Shown: positions 21,070 to 32,349, counted from the first letter of the stretch. The stretch is DNA of 64,000 bases from Heliocidaris tuberculata (GCA_025618425.1 CM046838.1:44719302-44783301), one strand, 5' to 3'. Notes: a model not told the origin generated them from the letters alone. Made by a program: numbers and translations.

Positions 21070-21231
21070 CAGGGGCCCGTTGCATAAAACTTACCGTTAA
21101 TAGTAACTCTGCTATCAATGGTAACTACCATGGTAACATCACTCAACAGCCAATCAAAATTAAGGTTTCCATGGGAGTTACCATTGATGGCAAAGTTACC
21201 GTTAATGGTAATTTTTATGCAACGGGGCCCA
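21070..21231. mobile_element. Palindromic MITE (GGGCCCGTTGCA ends)
   Basis: Inverted ends GGGGCCCGTTGCATAAAA and TTTTTATGCAACGGGGCCC. The inner arms contain TTACCGTTAATAGTAAC-type inverted repeats and the centre has CAGCCAATCAAA. Confidence 0.8.
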
Positions 21232-21236
21232 GGCCC

Positions 21237-21602
21237 TGCAATGTTGTACTTTGTGTGACACGCAGGAACAGGGAGATGAATTTCATTATTTGTTCAAATG
21301 TTCTGCTTTTGATATGACTCGGAAAGTTTTTATCAAGTCATATTTTAGTAAACGACCTAATGTTCAAAAAATGTTTAAGTTGTTTAACACAAAGAATACC
21401 AAAAGAACTGAAGAATCTTTCGCGGTTTTGTAAAATCATTATGTCTAGGTTTTAATATTTCTGTAGTAAAAGAAAATTAGTAGATATGTTTCATTTTTGT
21501 GTATATTTATCAAGCTGCCATTAAGCATTGCATGTGAATCTGTCTTTAAAAATGTAGTTGATAATTAATGGTACTGTATATACACTTATATAGCCTGTAT
21601 AT

Positions 21603-21660
<58 letters not shown>

Positions 21661-21855
21661 ATATATATATATATCTCTCTCTCTCTTCTCTTCTTCTTTT
21701 CTCTATTTTTTTCTTTTTTTTTTCTTTTTTCACACGTGTTTATGCCAAATATTGCCTTATACACCTTGTTTGAATATGATTGTATTTCTTCATGCCCCCA
21801 TGAGGGGCCGTTCAAGAAATAAAATATTGTCATTGTCATTGTCATCGTCATTGCA
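21237..21855 (+). pseudogene. LINE C-terminal fragment with zinc-knuckle remnant
   Basis: A frame through 21433 contains LCDTQEQGDEFHYLFKC, the cysteine/histidine motif near the C-terminus of jockey/CR1-like reverse transcriptases (CxxC...GDExHxLxxC). The 3' tail is a run of TTGTCA repeats at about 21828-21850, preceded by AATAAA, as in LINE 3' ends. An AT microsatellite lies in the 3' UTR. Confidence 0.7.
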
Positions 21856-22387
21856 TATGCTGCCTTTGTTGGGATTTTACGTGCCTGTCCCGGCACATAA
21901 ATAAGTTTTTGCCTCTTATTTGTTTAATATTGAAATTTAGGAGGCGAAATCTTCGCAGTGTCTTAATATTGCTAGTATCTTGCTATTTATCAACAAAAAT
22001 TGAAGAAATCTGACGAACAGTTTTTGAGGGCTTACCAAAACTTTACACGACCTTTAAAAGTATTGAAACAGTGCCAAATCGTGTTTCAATATGGGAATTG
22101 TAGAAATCTTCTCTCAGAATAAAAAACAAACAAACAAAAAACTATCCAATATATTCGAAACATAGCTCCCCTTATGAAACCCATGAATGCAACAGCAATG
22201 ATTATGAAACTGATTTTGGTCCTAAATTCATTCCGAGAAGCGGGGGGGGGGGGGGGGGGGGGGGGGGGGAGGGCGCCAATATGGTAATGGAGATGGATGT
22301 GAAATTCTCTCCAATATATCCGAAACATAATACCCCTTAGATAACACTGAATGCAACAATAGTGATTATGGAACTGCCTAAATACTG

Positions 22388-22436
<49 letters not shown>

Positions 22437-22580
22437 TAATATATTTTTGATGCGATACGGCCTTTTGTACAAATTTTTCACCATCCTGGAGGGTTTTGGG
22501 TCGGATTGACTCGATCCCCCCCCCCCCTCCACGCTGACAACAAATCTACGTCCTTAATAAAAGGGCTAGAGCACTCGTAC

Positions 22581-22708
22581 CTGTAACAGTTGGAACCAAA
22601 GGCCGTCCAAAATGTCGGACAACATCCCGCTTGCACGCCAGTCGAGCAGGCGAGTATGGTAATCGTCGATGCGATGAAGAGAAACATGGTCCTACGCTGC
22701 AGATCCAT
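22581..22708 (-). CDS. C-type lectin leader exon, array copy 1
   Basis: Read on the - strand, ATG at 22708 begins a 42-codon exon ending in phase 2 before the donor GTACGAG. It encodes a basic start, a hydrophobic signal core (TMFLFIASTITILACSTG), then the mature start AGCCPTFWTAFGSNCYR. The paired cysteines and CPTFWTAFGSNCY are the first strand of a long-form C-type lectin domain as in echinoidin-like secreted lectins. No downstream lectin exon was found close by on the - strand, so this copy may be an orphan. Confidence 0.72.
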
Positions 22709-22825
22709 TTTGATCAATCAAACCGCTTGTCTTTCTAAGGCTTGCTGTATAGGTCTGGTAAAAAATCTTGTTAAGTGCCCAATGAACAGTGCAGTAAAAT
22801 CTAGCAAAACCGTTATAACGCAAAC

Positions 22826-22894
22826 CCGTAATAGTTGGAACCAAAGGCCGTCCAAAATGTCGGACAACATCCCGCTTGCACGCCAGTCGAGCAG
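22826..22894 (-). pseudogene. Truncated lectin leader exon, array unit 1
   Basis: It matches the 3' half of the leader exon (from CSTG to the end), lacks the ATG and signal core, has NYYG in place of NCYR, and has lost the donor. It abuts a transposon-end-like sequence at 22788-22833. Confidence 0.75.
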
Positions 22895-23012
22895 AGGGCG
22901 CCATGATGGTAATGGAGATGGATGTGAAATTCTCTCCAATATATCCGAAACATAATACCCCTTAGATAACACTGAATGCAACAATAGTGATTATGGAACT
23001 GCCTAAATACTG

Positions 23013-23059
<47 letters not shown>

Positions 23060-23203
23060 TAATATATTTTTGATGCGATACGGCCTTTTGTACAAAATTT
23101 TCACCATCCTGGAGGGTTTTGGGTCGGATTGACTCGATCCCCCCCCCCCTCCCACGCTGACAACAAATCTACGTCCTTGATAAAAGGGCTAGAGCACTCG
23201 TAC

Positions 23204-23331
23204 CTGTAACAGTTGGAACCAAATGCCGTCCAAAATGTCGGACAACATCCCGCTTGCACGCCAGTCGAGCAGGCGAGTATGGTAATCGTCGATGCGATGA
23301 AGAGAAACATGGTCCTACGCTGCAGATCCAT
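23204..23331 (-). CDS. C-type lectin leader exon, array copy 2
   Basis: It encodes the same 42-codon leader and mature start as copy 1, with the same donor GTACGAG. The ATG is at 23331. At the nucleotide level it differs from copy 1 at very few positions. Confidence 0.72.
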
Positions 23332-23448
23332 TTTGATCAATCAAACCGCTTGTCTTTCTAAGGCTTGCTGTATAGGTCTGGTAAAAAATCTTGTTAAGTG
23401 CCCAATGAATAGTGCAGTAAAATCTAGCAAAACCGTTATAACGCAAAC

Positions 23449-23517
23449 CCGTAATAGTTGGAACCAAAGGCCGTCCAAAATGTCGGACAACATCCCGCTT
23501 GCACGCCAGTCGAGCAG
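23449..23517 (-). pseudogene. Truncated lectin leader exon, array unit 2
   Basis: Same truncated copy as in unit 1, 623 bp further on; again no ATG, and the donor is changed. Confidence 0.75.
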
Positions 23518-23635
23518 AGGGCGCCATGATGGTAATGGAGATGGATGTGAAATTCTCTCCAATATATCCGAAACATAATACCCCTTAGATAACACTGAAT
23601 GCAACAATAGTGATTATGGAACTGCCTAAATACTG

Positions 23636-23678
<43 letters not shown>

Positions 23679-23826
23679 TAATATATTTTTGATGCGATAC
23701 GGCCTTTTGTACAAAATTTTCACCATCCTGGAGGGTTTTGGGTCGGATTGACTCGATCCCCCCCCCCCCCCTTCCCACGCTGACAACAAATCTACGTCCT
23801 TGATAAAAGGGCTAGAGCACTCGTAC

Positions 23827-23957
23827 CTGTAACAGTTGGAACCAAATGCCGTCCAAAATGTCGGACAGCAACATCCCGCTTGCACGCCAGTCGAGCAGGC
23901 GAGTATGGTAATAGTCGATGCGATGAAGAGAAACATGGTCCTACGCTGCAGATCCAT
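23827..23957 (-). CDS. C-type lectin leader exon, array copy 3
   Basis: 43 codons plus 2 nt. It has one in-frame extra codon, giving GCCCPTFW instead of GCCPTFW. The signal core and donor are intact. An extra unpaired cysteine could affect folding. The exon at 58.0 kb has the same extra codon. Confidence 0.7.
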
Positions 23958-24229
23958 TTTGATCAATCAAACCGCTTGTTTTTCTAAGGCTTGCTGTATA
24001 GGTCTGGTAAAACTCTTGTTGAGTGCCCAATGAAAGTAAATGGATATTAGAGAATGTTGTGAGCATGATAATCAAAGATTTGATTCACATTAGTATAAAT
24101 TGTAATCATTCATACATTAGTATTGTAATGTTTACATACCGTACATGCAAAGAAAAAATACTGAAATTGAAAATGCATCGAGGGTTTCGGACCAGGCTAA
24201 ACGAAACGAGAGAAGGGACAAGGAAGAGG

Positions 24230-24512
24230 ATAAAAAAGAGGGAAAGAGAGAGGGTGTGAAGAGAAAAAGAAACAGAAAGAGAGAGAGCGGAGGAGATAAG
24301 AAAGAAAGTAGGAGAGATGTATGAAAACAGAAGAAGAGCAAGTGAGAAAAGAAAGAAAGAGTTCCAAGAGTGAAGGTTAATAGTACGTTAAAACAATTCA
24401 TTTTGAAAACACTTATTTGCAATAGAGACAGAATGAGAGAAAGGAGAAGAAAGAGTTTGAGATGGAGAGGGGGAGAAAAGGAGGGGATAAAGAAAAAGAG
24501 AAACAGAGAGAA

Positions 24513-24598
<86 letters not shown>

Positions 24599-24610
24599 CC
24601 AGTGGCAACA
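24230..24610 (+). repeat. Purine (GA)n tract
   Basis: AG-rich sequence with a dense AGAGAG core at about 24500-24600. The open frames on both strands are repeat artefacts. Confidence 0.93.
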
Positions 24611-25001
24611 ACAAAAAAAGGAGAGGGGCAGGCAGATTTAAAGTGGAAAACAATGTCACTGATCAGTAATGGGGAAAAGAAAAAAAGATAGGGTGAGAAA
24701 AGGAGACATAATTTCTCACTTTTCCCCTAACCTATAGGTCAAGAATATAGAACAGTTGTCTCACGAATATCCTTTCAAATCTGTCAATCTATCTACTAGA
24801 TGTCCTTAATATAGGTCTTACTATAACCTCTCCTATGCTATTAACTTATCCTAACCTTTCCTATCCTATACCTATCCTATCCATAGACACATCAAATGCA
24901 AGCTCTTATAAATCCTTTAGAATTTATCATGCGTTTTGGGGCAACCCCAAAACCATACACAACTAAAACTCATGAATATTCACATTTTTCTTTACCAACT
25001 G

Positions 25002-25026
25002 TTGTGGGGTAAATTTTACCCCACAA
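25002..25026. repeat. 25-nt hairpin
   Basis: TTGTGGGGTAAA and TTTACCCCACAA flank a single T. Confidence 0.85.
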
Positions 25027-26938
25027 TTGGTTTAGTGCATCCGATATACATTTGCTCTGTGTTTCTACCCAGTTCTTAAACACAACTGTCAATTGCTGGA
25101 CAAAAATTGCCTAACCTTAGTTTGCCCATATTTTTAATGGCGTAACTACATGCTTTGGAAAAATAACATTTGTATTAACCCACTAAAACATTGGGCAATA
25201 TGCAGTTATAAAGACAAAACCATTAAATTTCCAGTGACTAATTTTCTTTCCAGCATTTAAGCCCTCCATAGGCTATTTTACTGAGTCAAATGAAAATAAA
25301 ATTTTACAACTCAATGAAACTGATATGTATCTCATGACAAATAGAAAACAATACATTTACGTTTCTCTCATTTTCAGTTTTACAAACAAAGGTGGAACCG
25401 ACTGCCTTTTAGTAAAACAAATGTTAAACTTATCCGATGAATTAATACCTGCCATCCTCTATTAAATAACATTTTTCTTCATGGTACTAAATATCGGGAT
25501 TTTGTTAATAAGCTCTTCTACACACGGTCGTTGCTTAATCAAAGTAACCATGCAATTTAGGGCATCATTTCTCCTCACTCCAAAATAAATAAAATGCATT
25601 TTCTAGATTGAAATCAGTCTTTACTACACACTAAGAAATTAGGGTTCACTTTAGGGTGCAAAATTGGGCGGAGCACCCGTATATCTACTCGGGTGGAATC
25701 TTGCACCCCCTACGGGTGCGCTTTGCAGAAACCGGGGTTCAAAATTGTGTAAGGTTGAATATTGCACCCTTCAATCAGAAGTATTAGTCTTACATGAACA
25801 CCCACACCAGCCCACAAGACTAACATAAACTAGCCTCTAGCCGAGGCCTCTTGCTGCATTCCCCTGTAAACGGCTGCCAACGAGAACGGCTGCCAACGAG
25901 ACTACGAGGCGCGTCACTTGCCCCCTAATTAAATATGCAGTATTAAAATAAGGTAGTGATACGTCACAAATTGTATGCAGATTATATGCGATTTGCTGTC
26001 TTCACGCATTCTGACCAATGAGCTGCGTGTTTGGCGAAGAACTCGTCCATTATTTTAGAGGGAAATACTTTACGTAATAAAGTAATAAAAAACAAAACTC
26101 CCTTTTTTCTCATTTATCTGAACAAATATTCATACTTTTACATTACAAAATTATATTTCATAGCATTTTTGCCGAAAAATAATGCATGGCTGTTATTGAG
26201 TCCTAGTTGAAAATTGAAATATATTTCTCCCTGCGTAGGAGCAACTGTGATTGTAAACCTATGTTGTAAACACTATATACCTTTTGTGCATGTTTACTCG
26301 CGTGGACGTGTGCATGTGTTGTTGAGTCGATAGGTTCTACTCTCATTGTTTGCATACGTATTATACGCATAACGGATATGATCTGCGTGCCGATCTACAT
26401 TGGATGACGTCATAAACATAGCGGCTCATTCGACTTCTGTTGACACGTATTTGGGAGGGGGCGGCTCAGCAAAGTTTCGATCTGCTTTTATGCAATACTG
26501 AAAGGAAACATAATTTTTATCAATGGGTACTTTTATTCTATGTCTCCTCAACTTTCCATTGATGTATAGTTGTATTGGCTTTGGATAGGGTCTTTAAAGG
26601 TGTAAAAGGAAATCAAGCTGTCGCACTGGGCGTGGCTCGATGCATCTCACCGAGGTCCCCTCATGGTGTGGACCTTACTGCCTATGTTCCATTCGTGCGT
26701 GATTTATGAAATATCGGCAATAACTTTTTATTGTCTGCTGCTAGGCTGTGAAGAGGCGAGAATGGTGATCGATTTAACCCAGAGGATGCAAAAAATGGAC
26801 CTTATATTGGGGTGCAACTTTGAACTCCACACAGGGGTGCAAATTTTGAATTCCCTAGGAGTGCATATATGCACCCTAAAAGGTTCAAGTCTGCACCCTA
26901 TAGGGTGCTGCTATTGTACCAACGCTCTGCACCCCTAC

Positions 26939-28470
26939 CAGTGTAGTAAAACCACGCGAAACCGTTATAACGATTTAGCGTTATATTTGCTGATTGTTAC
27001 GTTAAGCCCCGCACCGCAAGGTCGAACGGTCCAGCGATTTTCCTAGTCTCCTATTAGTCGTTCGCCCTTATTTGACGTAATGGTTGTGCATACTGAAAAA
27101 GGAAGATAGAAGAAAAACAAAGAAATACATGAGGAAAAAGGAAGACACAGAGAAGAAAGACAGAGAAATACATAAAGAAATATAAACAAAATATAGGGAA
27201 GAAAAACAAAGAAATACATAAAGAAATTAAGGAAGATAGAGTGAAGAAAAACAAAGAAATACATAAGGAAAAAAGAACGAAGTAAAACAAAGGAATATAT
27301 AAGGAATAAAAGAAGGCAGAGACAAGAAAAACAAACAAATACATAAAGAAAAAGAAGAGCGAAGAAAAACAAAGAAATACATAAGGAAAAAGGAAGACGG
27401 AGAGAAGAAAACAAAGAAATACATAAGGAAAAAAGAAGAGCAAAGAAAAACAAAGAAATACATAAGGAAAAAAGGAAGACAGAGAGAAGATAAACAAAGA
27501 AATACATAAGTAAAAAAAGTAGACAGAGAGAAGAAAAACAAAGAAATGCATAAACAAATAAAAATAAGACAGAGAATAAAAATAAAGTAATACATAAGGA
27601 AAAAGGAAGATGGAAGGAAAAACAAAGAAATACATAAGGAAAAAAGGAAGACAGGACAGAAGAAAAACAAAAAAATACATAATGAAATCAAAAGAAGATA
27701 GAAAGAAGAAAAACAAAGAAATACATAAAGAAATCATAAGAGGATAGAAGAAAAACAAAAAAAAAAAATACATCGAGAAATAGAAAATAAGATGAGAGAA
27801 TGAAAAATAAAAGAAAGAAATACATAAGAGAAAAGGAAGCCAGAGAGAAGAAAAGCAAAGAAATACATAAGGAAAACAAGAAAATAGAGATAAGAAAAAC
27901 AAAGAAACACATATGGAAAAAGGAAGACAGAGAGAAGAAAAACAAAGAAATACATAAAGAAATTTAAAAAAGATAGAGTGAAGAAAAACAAAGAAATACA
28001 TTAGGAAATAATGAAGATAGAAGAAGAAAAAAAATATATAGTACTGCTGCCACGCCAGCCGTGTTGGCCATCCTGCACACATGGATATTGGACAAACAAC
28101 GAATGTCATTACATCTATCAAGCGTTCTTTTTAGCTGCTTGCAAAAGATGAATTATGATTTTGATTGATTTATAGCAAAACGCCACGGGGAAAAAAATTC
28201 GGCGGCGATAGATTGATCAAGTATAAATTTGTCTTCAAAAGTATCGTAGTTTGCAGCCGTCCCTTTGCTTTTTAAGCCGTCCCTGTGAATTTAAAGATTG
28301 AGAACGCATCTTGGAATCGTTCATGCTTTCTCCATTCACATAGGGTTTGCGTGCAAATTCTCTTGCACAGTGGAGCGCGGAGAGTGATCTCTTGGTAATC
28401 GATTAACTATTTTGACGTCAAATTATTACGGGTTTGCGTTATAACGGTTTTGCGTGATTTTACTACACTG
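26939..28470. mobile_element. 1.5-kb TIR element with internal minisatellite, 5-bp target duplication
   Basis: Inverted ends of about 34 bp start CAGTGTAGTAAAA on both sides and share CCGTTATAACG. The flanks repeat CCTAC (26934-26938 and 28471-28475). It lacks a coding region; most of it is the minisatellite at 27085-28030. A 5-bp duplication would fit Transib-like elements, but the family is not certain. Confidence 0.72.
27085..28030. repeat. Minisatellite with ~43-bp unit
   Basis: About 20 imperfect copies of a unit containing ACAAAGAAATACATAAGG and GGAAGACAGAGAGAAG. It is purine-rich on the + strand. The 355-codon frame on the - strand is a by-product of the repeat (Phe/Leu/Ser/Cys only). 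Confidence 0.92.
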
Positions 28471-29413
28471 CCTACGGGTTCAAACTGCACCCTAATTTCG
28501 TAGTGTGCAGATCCTTCACATTTCCATTTTGCTGTTTCGTTCCAGATTACTTTTCAGATTTCAAATTTATTTAACAAACGTACAATGTCTTCCAACTCTC
28601 TTTTACAAAACATTTTTCGTTAGTGACTAATTTTATTCCATGCAATTGCCCTGTTTAAGAACAGAATCCGATTTACCATCTTATATTGAAAATATCTTAA
28701 ACCAATATATGGAGTAAAACGAAATATCATGATCATCATGGGGGGGGGGGGGGTGTTGAGTTTTTTTTCGCCAGCCCTCCCTCGCCAGCCCTCCCTCCCC
28801 CCTTGGGTACACTAGTGTTGTATACGCTTTCTTTTCCAAAGATTAGTTTTATAAAAGTATCTTCATCCTTGAAGGTCATGTATTATTACTTTGAAAAGTA
28901 GGGGCATTAAGGGATCTGGGTTTTTTTTCACATTTTATTGCTTGACTTACAGAATAATAAGACAGAAAATCCACTTAAAGCCGAACTTTTCCTCACATTC
29001 TTCACGAGTCAAATTTCCTTCATCATCAATCAAGTCATTGATACCTCTCATGCCTTTCCATACTAAGATCTAAAAATACAGATTTTTGACCAATTTGGAT
29101 AAAGCTTTGGAGTGACTATTTCGGGACAGGCTCTTAGACTATATCTAGAGTAACTTTCGGACACCACATTTAGTTATAAATTAATGATAGTATTAATAAT
29201 ATTATCGAAAACAATAATAATGATTATGATAATACATATGATGACGATACTAATAACGGCGGCGACAAGAATAATAATAATAACAATGACAATAAGAAAA
29301 ATAATAGTATGGATAATGATGATTGTAACAAATGGTGAACCTAAATCACATGTCATAGACCCACTTAAAAGACTTTTAGAATTCAGTTGAATACAGTTAA
29401 TTAATGTTCTTAC

Positions 29414-29760
29414 CTTTTCTATCCAGTATCCAAATCTGTTAAGACTCGCCGTTCAAACACTCTTGTCTGTCCAACGCTGCTTAGCTTTCTGACATCTATA
29501 TGTTTATAACACAGTTATAATGCCACAAATATGAAAGCACCCCGAGGAAGGATAATTCACATCACACTCAGTCTCTGTTGGACGAAAGGAGCATTAAATC
29601 CCACCCATCTCCAATGAGAACGATCACGAGTCCCCCAAATGATTAACACCCAGTTTCTGATTGGTCGAGAAGACCATTAAACCCACCCATCTCCACTAAG
29701 CATGCTAAGTATGGTCACGCGTCTCCAAAATTGTTCAGCCTACCTTTCTGATTAGTCAAA
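29414..29760 (-). promoter_or_regulatory. Possible - strand promoter and 5' exon
   Basis: On the - strand, two ~90-bp repeats (29581-29664 and 29665-29758) each contain GAGATGGGTGGG and a CCAAT-like GACYAATCAGAAA. Downstream, the stretch to 29414 ends at AGAAAAG before GTAAGAAC, a strong donor. This could be the promoter and untranslated first exon of the - strand lectin locus at 22-24 kb, but no junction proves it. Confidence 0.35.
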
Positions 29761-29929
29761 TAGGGCTCAAAATATTATAAAACGAAACCCCTTGATAAAT
29801 AGTTGATGAATTTAGCAAGGCTACCAACAGTGGAGATTTCTTTCAAAAGTTGAACCTTTGCATTTGCTGTTTTGTAGACTTAAAGACTTCTCTCAAACTT
29901 GCTATAAAACATCAGAGTTTACGCACTTC

Positions 29930-30085
29930 GCACGGGTGGGGGGGGGGGGGGGGGGGAGGGGAACTCCCCTCTCCTATAGGGGGTGCTCAAAACCGCCCCC
30001 TAAAATGAAATCCTGGCTAAGCGGTTGGATCCTTCACGTCTGCCCCTCCCCCTCCCCCTATTGAAAAATCCTGGCTACACCCGTG
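29930..30085. mobile_element. Poly-G MITE remnant
   Basis: CACGGGTGGGGGG on the left and CCTGGCTACACCCGTG on the right are inverted ends, with AAAATCCTGGCTA twice. Confidence 0.45.
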
Positions 30086-30254
30086 TCTTTAACTAAGTAG
30101 CTATGAAATACGACTAAAATGAACACCCTATATAAATCACATCTTTCATGTACAAGGAAATGTGTATACAGGAGCCTGAGGAAGGAAGACACAGTTTTAT
30201 GAAAATGAAACAACTATTCATTACACCTGCAAACAGGAAAAACAACTTAAAGCT

Positions 30255-30725
30255 TATAGACATTCTAGGTAGCAAAAATCATACTGGCAAGAAACTTATC
30301 TAACATAGTCACATACTATTCTCCTTTTATCATAAGACACATGTACGAGATTATTTAACATTCCATTCACGATTTCGAACAGATTTTAGTGTAAATATCT
30401 GTAAGAACGCTTGGTAACGGCTTTTCACTGCCTCACTCTAAGACCATATCCACCCGAAGGTTCCCCGCACAATAAACTCAGCGCTTCGCACTATGTGTAG
30501 CGTATTCTATACACACAGCAATCCTCATGTGTGTGTGGCCGTTGTTTGAATTTACATCCCCTCTTTTTTGGGCCAGGGATTCTTATTAGTTTTCACCTCT
30601 CATTCGATAAACATTTCACTTAAAGAGGAAAAAACTTCACAGCATCTTAGTTACGTTAGTCCCCTGCTATTTATTAAGTAAAATCAAAGAAATCTCACGA
30701 AAAGTTTTTGAGGGCTTACCCAAAC
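30255..30725. repeat. Block d, copy 2
   Basis: Uninterrupted copy of the block also found at 20.7-22.0 and 45.9-46.4 kb. Long identical stretches with the 45.9-kb copy include TACTGGCAAGAAACTTATCT. Function unknown; no conserved reading frame across the three copies. Confidence 0.75.
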
Positions 30726-30989
30726 TATCTGTTACCTTTAATCCTATATTCAGTATATTGGGGGCACAATATTTAAAAAGAGGCTGAATAAACTTACATG
30801 ATAGTGAGCAAAGCAAGGAGATTTACATTTAATATTTTGTTCCCCTCAAATTTTGAACCCTCTCGGGTTTAAAAAAAAAGAAGCTATTAATAAACTATAT
30901 CTTTTTTCCTAAGAGCGAAATTACGAGATCCTGGAGCGACATATGCGAGGATGCAAAGCGAACGAGCTGTAGATTTTTTTTTTGCATTT

Positions 30990-31279
30990 TAAGGACGTTC
31001 ATCAGTTATGTTTGTGCGCACCTAAACTGCGCATCCTGGCTGGTTGTGTTACGTCATCACAACACCGGGAGAGTATGGATACGCACATTAAACACAATGC
31101 TTAATAATGGTCAATTTCAATCAATGTTTATTCATGAGGAATGACGTCAAAAACTCGTCAAATACTGTTCTATGATTGGTTAGTAGCTCATATTAACATA
31201 ATTTTTAATGTATAAGATCATACATAAAACATTTTTTCATTCCCACAGTTCCATACGAGTTGGAAACGAAATAGGGAAA
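30990..31279 (+). promoter_or_regulatory. Promoter-like region with CRE and CCAAT elements
   Basis: TTACGTCA at 31049-31056, a perfect CRE TGACGTCA at 31142-31149 and ATTGG at 31175-31179 lie 100-230 bp before an ATG in GGGAAAATGGCG. This combination is usual for housekeeping promoters. Confidence 0.4.
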
Positions 31280-32341
31280 ATGGCGACCGTACGGGTGGTG
31301 CTACTTTTGTGCCATTTCAACACAAATCTCGAAAAAACTTCGTTTTTGAGAATTTTTTGTTTTAGGAGTTTGTCTAGTAAATCTCACGAAAGCAGAAAAT
31401 TCTCCGGGGAACATACTCATCAAAGTAATGTCATATGATGCCTTGAAATGTAAGTAAATATCGATTTTGTTCAACGTCCCTCTTAAAGGGATACTCAATC
31501 GCAGATTGTGGACGTTTTTATGCCGCGAGAGGGCACCGTGATCGTTACCTGATCATGCCGTTGCCCCGTGGGGCGCAAACTTCGGACAGACTAGTCGCTG
31601 CGCAACATGCACGCTCCGCCTGAGCTCGAGCTCTCGTGCGAGATTGGGTCGGCTTCGTGCAGTCCGAAATATAATCCCAGTAGTCCGACGGACGCGTTCG
31701 AAGCACAAACTTTGTGTACGAGTGAATGGGGCTTACGCAATCATGACTTTCCCCACGGCCGCCTGGTCGCGTATCCCTTTAATGACTGGGATGTGTTCGT
31801 CGTGGCTGCGAGTGGGTTCACTCTACAAAACGTATTACCCCACAACCCACCCAGTACCCCCTCTCTTGCATGACAACAGAAAATTATTATCTTTGGTTGA
31901 ACTCTAAAACCGTCCTTTTGAATAGTATACTGTTAATATTTTTCGAAAAGATCAGAAATTTTCCGTAGATCTGTATATTATGATAGTTCTCAAACCTAAA
32001 AAGTAAAGTGCATGGCTTCTTTACCGACAATCTGCGGTAGATGTGGACCTGTTCAAGATTGATCAGGACACTGAATTCGCAAGATCCTCACTCTGGGCCG
32101 CGTCGGGTAAGATCTTGCCCAGCGGTCTGTTAGGTTTGGGTGCGCCGATCCTGGCCGGTTACTGCACTTTGCACCACGATCCTAACTTTTTGTTCTCTTT
32201 TGATTGCAGAGCTATCGGACCAAAGTAGAGAAACATAGGGGGACCAGGACCAGATCATCCTATATCGTGATAGACCCTACCTGGGCTGTAGATTTTGTCA
32301 TCCACTCACTACAGGAAACCCATGTTGAATTGGAAAGTTAA
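31280..32341 (+). CDS. Candidate small spliced gene, product not recognised
   Basis: Two models compete. Model 1: ATG at 31280, exon 31280-31424 (GTAATG donor), exon 32041-32106 (GTAAGA donor), exon from 32210 with TAG at 32236-32238; phases agree and give 79 residues with a basic, Ser-rich, mitochondrial-import-like start. Model 2: a 5' untranslated exon ends at 31449 before the stronger donor GTAAGT, and translation starts at ATG 32041 (MWTCSRLIRTLNSQ), ending with TAA at 32339-32341 (43 codons from 32210). The 103-nt intron 32107-32209 has a good polypyrimidine tract and CAG. An AATAAA lies far downstream at 34141. Segment 31487-32040 may itself be a mobile element. Confidence 0.3.
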
Positions 32342-32349
32342 ATTGTTTT

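Larger units (their letters stand above)
20735..22050. repeat. Block d, copy 1 (shared with 30.3 and 45.9 kb), interrupted
   Basis: 20735-21060 and 21905-22050 match 30255-30725 and 45925-46410, for example GTGTAAATATCTGTAAG and GTTTTTGAGGGCTTACC. This copy is split by a MITE (21070-21231) and a LINE tail (21237-21855). Confidence 0.7.
22272..24030 (-). repeat. 623-bp tandem array of a lectin first-exon region
   Basis: Units start at about 22272, 22895 and 23518 (period 623 bp; the last is incomplete on its right side). Each unit has an AT microsatellite, a poly-C run and one full leader exon; units 1 and 2 also have a transposon-end-like stretch and a truncated exon copy. A further partial unit lies at about 22140-22215. 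Near-identity between units suggests recent duplication or gene conversion. Confidence 0.92.
25629..28505. mobile_element. CACTA-like element carrying a nested transposon
   Basis: Termini are CACTAAGAAATTAGGGT (left) and ACCCTAATTTCGTAGTG (right). Subterminal regions are full of GGGTGCA/TGCACCC motifs in both orientations (for example 25660-25770 and 26810-26930), as in CACTA/EnSpm elements. The interior has no transposase frame that I recognise. The flanking duplication was not resolved. The inner element 26939-28470 is inserted near its right end. Confidence 0.6.

Noticed and set aside
24132..24669. Long open frames on both strands
   Set aside because: They are GA/CT repeat artefacts with no complexity.
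26663..27046. 127-codon frame on the + strand
   Set aside because: It crosses the end of one transposon into another and shows no domain; it lies in GGGTGCA subterminal repeats.
27054..28121. 355-codon open frame on the - strand
   Set aside because: It is the translation of the 43-bp minisatellite (Phe/Leu/Ser/Tyr only) and has overlapping open frames in other phases.
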